Assembly: GCA_963850605.1 (NCBI GenBank) | Contig: CAWKLX010000007.1 | Span: 1-64,000 of the forward strand | Length of the DNA: 64,000 bases | Direction of reading: 5' to 3' | Source: BOG-908 sp963850605 | GTDB taxonomy: Bacteria > Pseudomonadota > Alphaproteobacteria > Acetobacterales > Acetobacteraceae | Shown: in pieces, positions 54,272 through 64,000 of the stretch | Layout: every line of letters begins with the position of its first letter | How positions within the stretch are numbered: position 1 is the stretch's first letter | Made by a program: the position numbers and the translations under genes | Notes under the pieces: generated by a model | The model's input: the letters and a program-made list of their open reading frames with translations, nothing else | Databases searched by the model: none | What the model was told of the DNA's origin: nothing

Positions 54272-56829
54272 GCGCGCGCTTCCTTTTCGGTGCCGGTTCG
54301 TCGGCGAGTTTCTGGTCCGTGTCGCCGAACCCCGCCCAAGGGTCCGCCTTCAACTTCTTCAGGCGCGCCGGAACGGTGTGCACGGTGAGCGATTGCGGAT
54401 CCAGGCGTGCCGTCACCTCGCGCCAGGCGAGCGGAGTGGCGACCGTCGCGTGCGGCCGGGCGCGCGGCGAGAACGAGGCGATGGCCGTCGATCCTAGACC
54501 GTTGCGCAGCCAGTCGATCAGGATCTTGCCGCGGCGGCGCGCCTTGGGCACCGAGGCGACATAGAGTTCCGGCGACTCCCGTTCCCATTTCTCGGCCAGC
54601 GCGCGGCACCAGGCGCGCGCAAAATCCCAGCCGGCCGATGGCGTCAGCGGGACAACGAGGTGCAGCCCCTTGCCGCCCGACGTGCGGCAGAAACTCTGAA
54701 ATCCTTCGCGTTCAAGGCGGGCTTTAACATCGTGTGCCGCGCGCACGATCTGCGGCCATTCCACCCCGTCGCCAGGATCGAGATCGAAGACCAGGCGATC
54801 GGGGTGGGCGGCGTCGTCCAGCGAACTGCCCCAGCTATGCAGCTCGAGTGCCGCCATCTGCGCCGTGGCGATCAGGCCGTCGGCATCGTTCAACGCGAGG
54901 TAGGGCGCGCCGTCGCACTCGCCCTCGTGCAGCAGCGAAGGCATGCCGCGATTGGCGTGTTTCTGAAAGAAGTGCTCGCCATCAACCCCGTCCGGGCAAC
55001 GCACCAGCGCCAGCGGGCGGTGCGCGATTTCCGGCACGGCCGCCTCGGCGACACTCTGCCAGGTACTTCGCCAAATCCTGCTTGGTGACGGCGGGGAACG
55101 TGCCGTCCGCCGGCCAAAGAACACGCTCTGGGTGGGTAAGGCGCACGCCCGAGACTTCCGCTCCCCGGGGCGCCGGTTTTTCAGCCCTCACAATTCGTCC
55201 GGAATGCGATTTCAGCACGCCCCCAAGCTCGCGCCTTGCTACGTCCGGGTTGGGGATGTCGCGCACGACATCGGCCGCGCGTTTATCTTCGCGCAGGCCG
55301 AGGAAGACGGCGTGGCGGAGGCGGCCGGCGCCGGACCAGCCGGTATACTGCACCTCGGCCACCAGCTCCGGCTTGACCCAATGCGTGCCGGCCGGTGGTT
55401 TTTCGTCCGTCAGCTTCATGCGGGCGGGCGGGTCGGAGGCCAATTTCGCGAGCCGCGCGGCAAGGTCGGTCAGCACCGCGGCGGAAAACCCGCTGCCGCA
55501 GCCGCCTACGAAATGCAGGGCGCCCCGCTCGTCGAAAAAACCCAGTTGCAGCGAACCAAGGCCGGTGCGGCTGCCCTGCGGCGAGGTCCAGCCGACGACC
55601 GCGAACTCCTCACGGCCCTGGCACTTGATTTTCAACCAGTCGCGGCTGCGCCGGCCCGCATAGACGCTGTCGGCCCGCTTGCAGATGATGCCTTCCAGAC
55701 CCATCGAACAGGCGGTCTTGCGGACCTGGTCGGTGATCCCTTCGAGGTGGTCGCTGATACGGATAAGATCCTGCGGTGGCACGAGCTCGGCCAGCACAGA
55801 TTTGCGCACGGTCAACGGCAGTCCGCGCACATCGTATCCGTCGCGGTACAGCACGTCGAAGAGGTATAGATGCAGCGTGTCGTCGCGCCCTTCGGACAGA
55901 GCGGCTTGCAGGTCCGGGAAGCTCGACAAGCCGTCGTTGCGGAGTGCGACCAGCTCACCATCGGCCATCAGCGTGTCGGCCGGCAGTCCGGCCACCGCGC
56001 TGGCCACGGTGGGCAGGCGGTTCGTCCAGTCCAGGCCGTTGCGGGTTAACAATGTCACCTGGTCGCCATTCTTGCGGACGATCAGCCGGTAGCCGTCGAA
56101 CTTGATTTCGCTCAGCCACTCGGCGCCGTGCGGCGGCGCGTCGGCATTGCTGGCCAGCATCGGGGCTTGGGCGTCCGGAAGGGCCGCGCGCACGGCATCC
56201 TCGGGCGGTTGCCAGGCGGGCGCGGCGTTCGCCGGTCCGGACGGTGTCGCGCGCGGTCTGGCCGCCGGCTTGGTGGATGCGAGCGGTTTGCGCTCCATCT
56301 CGGCGGCGTCCACGCCGGGGCGTTCCTCCGAATCGTGCTCCTTGATCAGCAGCCAGCTTTCGCCACGCTCGCCAGGTCGCGGTTTCAGGCGAACCAGCAC
56401 GAACCCGCCATGCAGGCGCGTCCCGTGCAGCATGAATTTGAGTTCGCCACGGGCCAAATCGGCATCCGCGTCGCCCAGCGGGGCCCAGGTGCCCCGGTCC
56501 CAGATCTCGACCGTGCCGGCGCCGTAATTGCCGGCGGGGATCGTGCCTTCGAACGTGGCGTACTCGACCGGGTGGTCCTCCACATGCATGGCCAGGCGCT
56601 TGTGCGCGGTATCCATGCTCGGACCCTTGGGCACCGCCCAGCTCCACAACACGCCGCCATGCTCCAGCCGGAAATCCCAATGCAGGCGGCTGGCCGCATG
56701 CTTCTGCACCACGAAGATCGCCTCTGAAGACCGAGGGCCCACTCCTGACACTGGGACCGGCGCCGGCTCGCGCGTCTGCGAAAAGTCGCGCTTTTCCCGA
56801 TACGTGTGGATGGAGGTGTCCCGCGCCAT
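54264..56829 (-). CDS. ligD: Multifunctional DNA ligase D (one frameshift)
   Basis: Processes and seals DNA ends with Ku. About 854 residues after removing one extra base near 55062. Domain order: 3'-phosphoesterase (about 35-160, VVQKHAASRLHWDFRLEHGG), ATP-dependent ligase (about 215-520, catalytic Lys243 in SEIKFDGYRLI, then MADGELVALR and LEGIICKRADSVY), and primase/polymerase (about 560-854, RPLALVRCPDGVDGEHFFQK, FDLDPGDGVEW). This PE-LIG-POL order matches the Pseudomonas type and not the mycobacterial one. ATG 56829 is divergent from the glycosidase gene. Confidence 0.92.
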
Positions 56830-56948
56830 GACACAAAGCAACGCCGGGCGCGCAATGCAGGTTCCGGTTCACGGTGGGGGAACCGCGGCGCGCAAAGCTG
56901 CTAAGGGTTTTCGACCGGGGCGCCGCGTCCCCACCCGCCGGAGCGCCG

Positions 56949-59114
56949 ATGGACCACACCGCCGAACCAGACGATTTCGCCATCACCGCCCAGATCTCGC
57001 TGGTAGAACAGCGTTTCCGCACGCTCAAGCACAACGACATGTTCGGCGTGTTCGACCAGCGCGGCGATATCCACCCGGGCGTGGGCGGGACGGAGGGAAT
57101 CTACTTCAACGATACGCGGTATCTGTCGGAGTTCGAACTGGTGCTGGCCGGGCAGCAGCTTGTGCTGCTCAGCTCCACGCTGCGCGACGACAATGCGACG
57201 CTGACCTGTGACCTCAGCAACCCCGATCTACCGCGGATCGGGCCGGACGGCATGCTGAACAACCTGATCCATATCCAGCGGTCCCGGTTCCTGTGGAACG
57301 GCGTGTGCCACGAGCGCATCTCCATCCGCAATTACGATACCGAGCCGCGGACCCTGCCGGTGGAAATTCGCTACGGCGCCGATTTCGTCGATCTGTTCGA
57401 GGTGCGCGGCATGGTTCGCACCCGCCACGGCACGCACAAGCCGGCGCATGTGACGCGCCATACGGTGCTGCTGGCCTATACGGGCCTGGACGACCGCCGC
57501 CGGACTACCTGCCTGAGTTTTCAGCCGGCACCGGACCGGATCGACGAAGGCCGCGCGCTGTTCGACGTGTCGCTGCCGCCAGGCGGCCGCACCCTGCTGT
57601 TCGTCGAAATCGGCTGCGACCGGCCGGATGGCTCACCCCAGCCCGCCGAGCGTTTCCTGGGCCGCATGGTCGAGCAGCGGCGCTGGATGCGCCAGCGTTC
57701 GGCGAACGCGACCGGGATCGAGACGAGCAACACGTTGTTCAACGAGTTCATGCGCCGGGCGATCAGCGATCTGACCATGCTGACCACGGAAAAGCCTACC
57801 GGCCCGTATCCGTATGCCGGTATCCCGTGGTTCAGCACCGCCTTCGGTCGCGACGCGATACTCACGGCGATGAACGTGCTGTGGATGGACTCGTCGATAG
57901 CCGCCGGCGTGCTGCGCTATCTGGCCGCCAACCAGGCCACCGCCACGGATCCCGCTTCCGATGCCGAACCGGGCAAAATCCTGCATGAGGTGCGGCGCGG
58001 CGAAATGGCCGAATTGGGAGAAGTGCCGTTCCGCCGATATTACGGCAGCGTGGACGCGACCCCGCTTTTCGTCATGCTGGCCGGCGCCTACCTGGACCGC
58101 ACCGGCGATATGGCGACGCTGGAACCGCTCTGGCCCAGCATACGCGCGGCCATGGTGTGGCTGGACGCACAGAGCGCGCACGACCCGGATGGCTTCGTCA
58201 CGTATTACCGCCAGACACCCGAAGGGCTCGCGAACCAGGGCTGGAAAGACAGTTTTGATAGCATCAGCCACGCGGACGGCACGCTGGCGGAGGGGCCGAT
58301 CGCGCTGTGCGAGGTGCAGGGCTACGTCTATGCGGCGCGGCGGGCGGCGGCCGTGCTGGCGCGCAGGATGGGACATACCGAGTTCGCCCTGGACCAGGAC
58401 GCACGGGCGGATCGTCTACGGGACATGTTCGACGCAAAATTCTGGTGCGAGGATTTGGGCACCTACGCCCTGGCCTTGGACGGCCAGCGCCACGCCTGCC
58501 GGGTTCGATCGTCCAATGCCGGCCACCTGCTGTTGACCGGTATCTGCCCGCCGGAGCGTGCCCGCCGCGTGGCCGACGGGCTGATGGAAAGCCGGTTCTA
58601 CAACGGTTGGGGCGTGCGCACGCTGGCCGCCGACGAGGCGCGCTACAATCCGATGAGCTACCACAACGGCTCGGTCTGGCCGCACGACAATGCGGTGATC
58701 GCGCTGGGGTTGGCGCGATATGGGCTGAAGGGCCACGCGGAGAAAATTTTCGGCGGGCTGTTCGACGCCTCGCTGTATGTCGATCTGCGGCGGCTGCCGG
58801 AGCTGTTCTGCGGGTTTGTGCGCCGCCGTGGCCAGGGGCCGACCTTCTATCCGGTGGCCTGTTCGCCCCAGGCCTGGGCGGCGACGACGTTGCACGCGGC
58901 GCTGAGCGCCAATTTAGGCATCAGCTTCAATCCGGTGGAGCACAGCGTGGTGTTCGACACGCCTCGCCTGCCGGAGTTCCTGACCCAGGTGACCTTGCAC
59001 AATCTGGCGCTCGGCGATGCGCGGATTTCGGTGGTGCTGCGCCGCATTGGCAGCGAGGTGGCGATGAACGTGCTGAGCCGCACCGGCACTATCAATGCGG
59101 TGCTGAGGAGCTAG
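56949..59114 (+). CDS. Glycogen-debranching-type glycosidase (amylo-alpha-1,6-glucosidase-like)
   Basis: 721-residue protein of the family with an N-terminal GDE_N_bis beta-sandwich (MFGVFDQRGDIHPGVGGTEG, GIYFNDTRYLSEFELVL) and a C-terminal (alpha/alpha)6 barrel (IPWFSTAFGRDAILTAMNVL, NQGWKDSFDSISHADGTLAE, NPMSYHNGSVWPHDNAVIAL). The acidic residues in GRD, WKDS and the ADGTLAEGPIALCEVQGY region are the likely catalytic carboxylates. Often annotated as amylo-alpha-1,6-glucosidase; actual substrate unknown. ATG 56949 avoids a poorly conserved leader present from 56874. Confidence 0.85.
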   Translation: MDHTAEPDDFAITAQISLVEQRFRTLKHNDMFGVFDQRGDIHPGVGGTEGIYFNDTRYLSEFELVLAGQQLVLLSSTLRDDNATLTCDLSNPDLPRIGPDGMLNNLIHIQRSRFLWNGVCHERISIRNYDTEPRTLPVEIRYGADFVDLFEVRGMVRTRHGTHKPAHVTRHTVLLAYTGLDDRRRTTCLSFQPAPDRIDEGRALFDVSLPPGGRTLLFVEIGCDRPDGSPQPAERFLGRMVEQRRWMRQRSANATGIETSNTLFNEFMRRAISDLTMLTTEKPTGPYPYAGIPWFSTAFGRDAILTAMNVLWMDSSIAAGVLRYLAANQATATDPASDAEPGKILHEVRRGEMAELGEVPFRRYYGSVDATPLFVMLAGAYLDRTGDMATLEPLWPSIRAAMVWLDAQSAHDPDGFVTYYRQTPEGLANQGWKDSFDSISHADGTLAEGPIALCEVQGYVYAARRAAAVLARRMGHTEFALDQDARADRLRDMFDAKFWCEDLGTYALALDGQRHACRVRSSNAGHLLLTGICPPERARRVADGLMESRFYNGWGVRTLAADEARYNPMSYHNGSVWPHDNAVIALGLARYGLKGHAEKIFGGLFDASLYVDLRRLPELFCGFVRRRGQGPTFYPVACSPQAWAATTLHAALSANLGISFNPVEHSVVFDTPRLPEFLTQVTLHNLALGDARISVVLRRIGSEVAMNVLSRTGTINAVLRS

Positions 59115-59220
59115 GCCGCCAACGGGGAAATGCTGCCCTTTGGGTCAAGGCCGGCGCTGGCGCCCGCGGGGCCTGTCTTGCGGCAGGCCAGCAGGTGTCA
59201 GTAACTCGCGATCGTACCGG

Positions 59221-59571
59221 CTACAGTGCGGCAAGCGGCCTGGGTCTGCCCTCTTTATCGACCGCCACCATCACGAATCGCGCCTTGGTCACCCGCTCGT
59301 GCCGGATCGGCATTTTTCGGCGCGCCCACACATCCACGTCGATGGTCAGCGACGTACGGCCAGTGCGCACCAGCTCCGTATAACAGCTGACCAGATCGCC
59401 CACATGCACGGGGCGCAAGAACACCAGATCCGACACGGCGACGGTGGCCACGCGGCCCCCGGCCAGTTCATGCGCGGTCGAGCCGGCGGCCATGTCCATC
59501 AAGCCCATGATCCAGCCGCCGAAAATGTCGCCGGACGCGTTCGTATCGGCCGGCACCGCCGAGATCCGCAT
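59221..59571 (-). CDS. YciA-like acyl-CoA thioesterase
   Basis: Hotdog-fold acyl-CoA hydrolase. 116 residues from ATG 59571: AVPADTNASGDIFGGWIMGL carries the catalytic Asn/Asp of the YciA group (PADTNxxGDIFGGW), followed by VAVSDLVFLRPVHVGDLVSC. Family members usually have 8-15 more residues in front; in-frame sequence upstream (PRGELA) fits but offers only a CTG, so the true start is uncertain. Downstream of rpmJ on the same strand. Confidence 0.85.
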   Translation of the reverse strand: MRISAVPADTNASGDIFGGWIMGLMDMAAGSTAHELAGGRVATVAVSDLVFLRPVHVGDLVSCYTELVRTGRTSLTIDVDVWARRKMPIRHERVTKARFVMVAVDKEGRPRPLAAL

Positions 59572-59618
59572 GGCGAGCTCGCCGCGCGGCCCCTCCTCCT
59601 CGGAGGCGGAAGGCTGGT

Positions 59619-59744
59619 TCAGCCTTGGCGCGCCTTCATGCGCGGGTTCTTCTTGTTGATTACGTACACGCGGCCATGGCGGCGCACCACGCGGCAGTTC
59701 TTGTCGCGAACCTTGGCGGCACGCAGGCTGTTGCGGATCTTCAT
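59619..59744 (-). CDS. rpmJ: 50S ribosomal protein L36
   Basis: 41 residues, basic: MKIRNSLRAAKVRDKNCRVV, then RRHGRVYVINKKNPRMKARQG-type tail. It is the form without the full zinc-ribbon cysteine set (only one cysteine), as in the second L36 type of many Proteobacteria. ATG 59744, stop at 59619. Confidence 0.93.
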   Translation of the reverse strand: MKIRNSLRAAKVRDKNCRVVRRHGRVYVINKKNPRMKARQG

Positions 59745-59828
59745 GACACGACCTTGGCTACCCCGGCCTGCCTAGCACGCCGGGTGACATATTGAGGACG
59801 GGCGGATACCCCTGCGCACCCGCCTGTG

Positions 59829-60362
59829 TCAAGGCGAGGCGGCTTTCCTGTCCAGCTCCTGCGTGACCAGGAAGGTGATGCCGCGGGCGTAAGCCTCGTC
59901 GGTGTCGCCGCGAATCTGGCCCTCCACGCGGGCCACATACTTCATGGTGTGGAGGTCGGCGAACCATAGGGTCATCAGCGTGATCAAGGTGCTCACCTTG
60001 TGCACGCTGGGCAGCACTTCTTCGGACGCGCCCGCCTGCCGGGCAACCGCCGCCCAGCACTCGCCGCATTCGTCAGGCCGCTGCAGCCCGGCGACTTTTG
60101 CCGCGTACGGTGCGAGATCGACGGGGACATAGCGCCCTGTCTGACGCAGGGCGTCGGCCAACAACTGTGTAGCTCGGGCCACGCGCCCGGCCTGGCCCGG
60201 GTGGGCGCCCTCGCCGCTGGTGTCGAGGATTTCGAACGGGAACACCGCGATGCGCACCGGTTCGGCCGCCCGCGCCAGGGCAGGCACGAGGGCGAGCACA
60301 CAAGCCAGCTTGGTATAGGACGTGATTGCCTCCCGCTTCGTTGTGCCGTATCGGCCAAGCAT
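59829..60362 (-). CDS. DUF2380/DUF3280-like exported protein
   Basis: 177 residues with a signal peptide (about 1-33, SYTKLACVLALVPALARAAE). The mature part starts VRIAVFPFEILDTSGEGAHP and contains two cysteines in DECGECWAAVARQ, then SVHKVSTLITLMTLWFADLH and GQIRGDTDEAYARG. This pattern resembles a family of periplasmic proteins of unknown function (DUF2380/DUF3280), whose fold recalls CsgG/TolB-N-like domains. Divergent from glyS with 44 bases between starts. Confidence 0.65.
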   Translation of the reverse strand: MLGRYGTTKREAITSYTKLACVLALVPALARAAEPVRIAVFPFEILDTSGEGAHPGQAGRVARATQLLADALRQTGRYVPVDLAPYAAKVAGLQRPDECGECWAAVARQAGASEEVLPSVHKVSTLITLMTLWFADLHTMKYVARVEGQIRGDTDEAYARGITFLVTQELDRKAASP

Positions 60363-60406
60363 TCGCCCGCACCGAATTCTACGGCGCCGAGGGGTAGCTT
60401 AGGCGC

Positions 60407-62455
60407 ATGCCGGACCTGTTTGTCGAGTTGTTCAGCGAAGAAATACCGGCCCGCCTGCAAGCCCGCGGCGCCGAGGATTTGTCCAGACTAGTCACCGAGG
60501 CGCTGGAGGCGCTGGCGCCCACCGGCGTGCAAGCCTTTTATGGGCCACGCCGTCTGGCCTTGGGGAGCCACCGTGCAGGCAGAGGTGCCCGCCAGCCAAA
60601 GCCAGGAGCGCGGCCCGCGGGTGAGCGCGCCGGAGCAGGCCCTGGCCGGGTTCCTGCGCAAACATGGCGCGTCGCACCAGGCCTTGCGCCAGGCGGGCGA
60701 TTTTTGGGTGCTGGAAAAGATCGTGCCGGGCATGGCCGCCGCCGACCTGATCGCCGACGCATTGCCAAGATTGCTGCGGCGTTTTCCCTGGCCCAAATCG
60801 ATGCGCTGGGGCGGCACCAGCGCGTTCACCTGGATACGACCACTGCGTCGCATCGTCTGCGTGCTGGACGGCATCGTCGTGCCATTCACCTTGGCGGACG
60901 GCGCAGATGACGGGCACGGGTTAGCCGCGGGCTGCGAGACGGAGGGGCACCGGGTGCACGGGCCGGGAGCCGTCAAGGTCACGGGCCTTCAGGACTGGCG
61001 GGACAAGCTGCTTTCGAAGCGCGTGATGGTTGAAGGCCGTGCCATCGCGATCCGGGATGGGCTGACCCGGCTTGCCGCCCCGCAGGATGTGGTCGTTGTC
61101 GAGGATTCCGGGCTGCTGGAGGAGGTTGCCGGGCTGGTCGAATGGCCGGTACCGCTGCTAGGCCGGATCGATGAGGCGTATATGGATCTGCCGCCCGAGG
61201 TGATGCAGGTGAGCATGCGGGTGAACCAGCGCTACTTTGCCACGCGCACGGCGGAGGGGCAGCCGGCACCCTGGTTTGCATTTGCCGCCAATCTGGACGC
61301 GCCTGATGGCGGGGCGGCGATCATCGCCGGCAACGAGCGCGTGCTGCGCGCCCGGTTCGCCGATGCGCGGCATTTCTGGGACCTGGACCGTGGCACGCGT
61401 CTGGCCGACCGCGTGGCGGCGCTGGACGGCGTGACATTCCACGCGGCACTCGGCAGCCAGGGTGATCGGGTGCGCCGGCTGGTGCCGCTGGCCGGTGTGA
61501 TCGCGCCGATGGTGGGGGCTGATGCGGCCTTGGCCGAGCGTGCGGCGCTGCTGTGCAAGGCAGATTTGACGACGGGCATGGTTGGGGAATTTCCGGAGCT
61601 GCAGGGTGTCATGGGCGGCTATTACGCCGCGCACGATGGAGAGGACGCGCGTGTCGCGGCGGCCGTGCGGGGGCATTACGCGCCAAAGGGCGCCGGTGAC
61701 GACGTGCCGTCTGAGCCCGTGGCGATTGCCATAGCGCTGGCCGACAAGATCGACCAGCTCGCGGGATTTTTCGCCATTGGCGAGCGGCCGACCGGTTCGG
61801 GCGATCCGTATGCGCTGCGCCGGGCAGCGTTGGGCGTGATCCGGATCATCCGCGAGAACCGACTGCGCCTTGGCCTGCGTGTCGTGTTGTCCGCCGCCGC
61901 CGCAGCGTTCGAGGTTGATCGTGTGGAGTTGGCCGCCTCCACGCTCGCGTTCATCGTGGATCGCCTGCGCGTGCAGTTGCGCGCGGAAGGTGCGCGTCAC
62001 GACGTGCTTGCCGCGGTGTTCAATGCCGCTGCCGAGGATGATCTGACGCGGGCCTTGGCGCGCACTGGGGCGATCGCCTCGTTTCTCGCGGGTGAGGACG
62101 GGTCGAACCTGCTGGCCGCTTACAAGCGTGCGGCGAATATCTTGCGCATCGAGGACCGGCGCGACGGGCCGCATGACGGGGCTGTGGATGACAGTCTGCT
62201 GACCGCCGAGGAAGAGGTAGTACTCTACCGCGCTCTTGTGGGGCAACGGCGGTGACACACCTTCTACACGCCGAGCAATTTGAGAGCGCAATGACCGCCC
62301 TGGCCGGTTGGCGGCGTCCGCTGGACGCATTTTTCGACCGTGTCACGGTCAATGCCGAAGATGGCGCGGTACGCCGAAACCGGCTGCGTCTGCTGAACAC
62401 GCTGCGCGCATCGCTCTCGCAAGTCGCGGATTTCTCAACGATCGAGTCGCCATAA
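60407..62455 (+). CDS. glyS: Glycyl-tRNA synthetase beta subunit (two frameshifts)
   Basis: Beta chain of the alpha2-beta2 glycyl-tRNA synthetase, needed for tRNA binding. The N-terminal MPDLFVELFSEEIPARLQAR reads to about 60565, where one base must be adjusted; the main frame then runs from VQAEVPASQSQERGPRVSAP to about 62235 (MRVNQRYFATRT, DPYALRRAALGVIRII); a second shift leads to the C-terminal AEQFESAMTALAGWRRPLDA, FFDRVTVNAED and VADFSTIES. Combined length of about 680 residues is normal. An essential gene, so the shifts are probably sequencing errors. glyQ is not next to it. Confidence 0.92.
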
Positions 62456-62530
62456 ACGGTTTCCAAAGGCCGACTGGCCTTTGGCCGGTCCAGGGCAGAG
62501 CCCTGGCCTTTCTTCCTTCGGAGCAGTGCA

Positions 62531-64000
62531 ATGTCCAAATGGGTCTATAGTTTCGGCGCCGGCCACAATGAGGGCCGTGCCGACATGCGCAACCTGCTCG
62601 GCGGCAAGGGTGCCAATCTTGCCGAAATGGCCAGCATCGGCCTGCCCGTGCCACCGGGCTTCACCATCACCACCGAGCTGTGCACCGAGTTCTACAAGAG
62701 CAACCGCCAATACCCGGCCGATCTCGAGGCGCAGGTGACCGAGGCGCTGGCGCGTGTGGAAGAAGCGGTGGGCCGGCGGTTCGGCGATGCGCAGGCGCCG
62801 TTGCTGGTCAGCGTGCGGTCCGGCGCCCGCGTGTCGATGCCCGGGATGATGGACACCGTGCTCAACCTCGGCCTGAACGATGAGACGGTTCAGGGCCTGG
62901 CTTCTACATCCGGCGATGCGCGTTTCGCCTGGGACAGTTTTCGGCGATTCATCCAGATGTTTGGCAGTGTGGTGCTGGGTGTTGACCACCACCGGTTCGA
63001 AGAGGTGATCGACGGCATCAAGCTGGATGCAAACGTGACGGAGGATACCGCGCTGTCGCCGGACGCGTGGCAGCGCTGCGTGGAGGAATACAAGGATCTG
63101 GTGCTGCAGCAGACGGGGCATCCGTTCCCGATGGCGCCGAAGGACCAGCTCTGGGCCGCCATCGGCGCTGTATTCGGAAGTTGGATGAATCCCAGAGCCA
63201 ACACCTATCGGCGATTGCACGACATTCCTGCCGATTGGGGCACTGCTGTCAACGTGCAGGCCATGGTGTTTGGCAACATGGGCGAGGATTGCGCGACCGG
63301 GGTGTGCTTCACACGCGACCCGTCCACTGGCGAAAACACGTTCTACGGCGAATTCTTGGTCAATGCGCAGGGCGAGGACGTGGTGGCCGGCATTCGCACG
63401 CCGCAGCCGCTCTCGCGTGCGGCGGCAAAGCACGGCGAGATCTCCATGGAGGACGCGCTGCCCGGTGCTTACGCCGATTTGTGCCGTGTGCGCGAAACGC
63501 TCGAGCGCCACTACCACGACATGCAGGATATCGAGTTCACCGTGCAGCAGAACAAGCTGTACATGCTGCAGACCCGCACCGGCAAGCGCACGGCCGCGGC
63601 CAGCCTGCGCATCGCTGTCGAGATGGCGGAGGCAGACCTGATCACGCGGCAGGAGGCGGTGATGCGGGTGAACGCGCAGGCACTCGACCAATTGCTGCAC
63701 CCCACGCTCGATCCGAAGGCGCCGCGCATGCCGTTCAGTCGCGGTCTGCCCGCCAGTCCGGGTGCGGCATCGGGTGCCGTCGTGTTCAGCGCGGATGATG
63801 CCGAGATGCGGGCCGCCAAGGGCGAGGCGGTCATTCTCGTGCGCATCGAGACGAGTCCGGAAGACATTCATGGCATGCATGCGGCACGCGGTATTCTCAC
63901 CACCCGCGGCGGCATGACGAGCCACGCTGCTGTGGTTGCACGCGGCATGGGACGCGCGTGCGTGGCGGGTGCGGGCGGCGTCAGCGTCGACTATGGGGCG
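62531..64000 (+). CDS. ppdK: Pyruvate, phosphate dikinase (5' part)
   Basis: Interconverts pyruvate, ATP and phosphate with phosphoenolpyruvate. The first 490 residues are open to the window edge (full enzymes are about 880-900). ATP-grasp domain: NLLGGKGANLAEMASIGLPV, VSVRSGARVSMPGMMDTVLN, FGNMGEDCATGVCFTRDPST; then the phosphohistidine domain with TRGGMTSHAAVVARGMGRAC, whose His is the phosphorylated residue. ATG 62531 is 76 bases after glyS; glyS-ppdK adjacency is common in Alphaproteobacteria. Confidence 0.95.
   Translation, partial: MSKWVYSFGAGHNEGRADMRNLLGGKGANLAEMASIGLPVPPGFTITTELCTEFYKSNRQYPADLEAQVTEALARVEEAVGRRFGDAQAPLLVSVRSGARVSMPGMMDTVLNLGLNDETVQGLASTSGDARFAWDSFRRFIQMFGSVVLGVDHHRFEEVIDGIKLDANVTEDTALSPDAWQRCVEEYKDLVLQQTGHPFPMAPKDQLWAAIGAVFGSWMNPRANTYRRLHDIPADWGTAVNVQAMVFGNMGEDCATGVCFTRDPSTGENTFYGEFLVNAQGEDVVAGIRTPQPLSRAAAKHGEISMEDALPGAYADLCRVRETLERHYHDMQDIEFTVQQNKLYMLQTRTGKRTAAASLRIAVEMAEADLITRQEAVMRVNAQALDQLLHPTLDPKAPRMPFSRGLPASPGAASGAVVFSADDAEMRAAKGEAVILVRIETSPEDIHGMHAARGILTTRGGMTSHAAVVARGMGRACVAGAGGVSVDYGA

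Overview
The window holds two unrelated pieces of DNA. Bases 1 to about 4970 are very GC-rich and encode, all on the minus strand, a maltose/maltodextrin uptake and hydrolysis cluster of actinobacterial (Streptomyces/Streptosporangiales) type: the 3' end of malE, malF, malG, an alpha-glucosidase and a LacI/MalR-type repressor. This piece is full of single-base indels. At about 4965-4972 the truncated malE runs without any linker into a truncated dnaE. From there to 64000 everything reads as one alphaproteobacterium, most likely an Acetobacteraceae/Rhodospirillales member: 14-gene nuo operon followed by birA-coaX-rnj, short editing-less ProS, circularly permuted two-piece tmRNA, alpha-type SspB, and a RibB with a degenerate RibA half. 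The simplest reading is an assembly chimera or contaminant at the left edge.

Layout of the alphaproteobacterial part: (a) 4967-14940, minus strand: dnaE, lolD, lolC, proS, a 484-bp structured non-coding gap, a DUF1467 protein, RNase J and coaX; (b) 14925-30057, minus strand: birA and nuoN to nuoA, the complete proton-pumping NADH:quinone oxidoreductase, many junctions with overlapping stop/start codons; (c) 30149-37568, minus strand: tRNA-Asp, tRNA-Val, an HU protein with an acidic extension, lon, clpX, clpP, tig and tRNA-Leu, a protein quality-control block; (d) 37711-46795, minus strand: an AstE/AspA-type zinc acylase, a carboxylesterase, and nusB-ribH-ribBX-ribE-ribD-nrdR with glyA, separated from nrdR by a decayed HigA-like antitoxin gene on the plus strand; (e) 46926-50304: amino-acid permease and hemB (coupled), permuted ssrA (minus) and sspB (plus); (f) 50307-59114: a GH5-like glycosidase, an OmpA-like protein, an SDR dehydrogenase, the Ku-LigD end-joining pair and a glycogen-debranching-type glycosidase; (g) 59221-64000: a hotdog thioesterase, rpmJ, a DUF2380/3280-like exported protein, glyS and the start of ppdK.

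Functional links: Lon, ClpXP, trigger factor, tmRNA and SspB form a nearly complete set for tagging and destroying stalled or misfolded proteins. nrdR-rib-nusB is a compact riboflavin operon. The nuo operon runs on through birA and coaX (biotin and CoA cofactors) into RNase J. Single-base frameshifts, mostly in short homopolymers, interrupt several genes expected to be essential or core (nuoM, tig, nusB, glyS) as well as ligD and the esterase; these look like sequencing errors rather than decay. I found no CRISPR array, prophage, insertion sequence or rRNA, and no clear new multi-gene system. The most notable non-protein elements are the permuted ssrA gene and the structured proS/DUF1467 gap.
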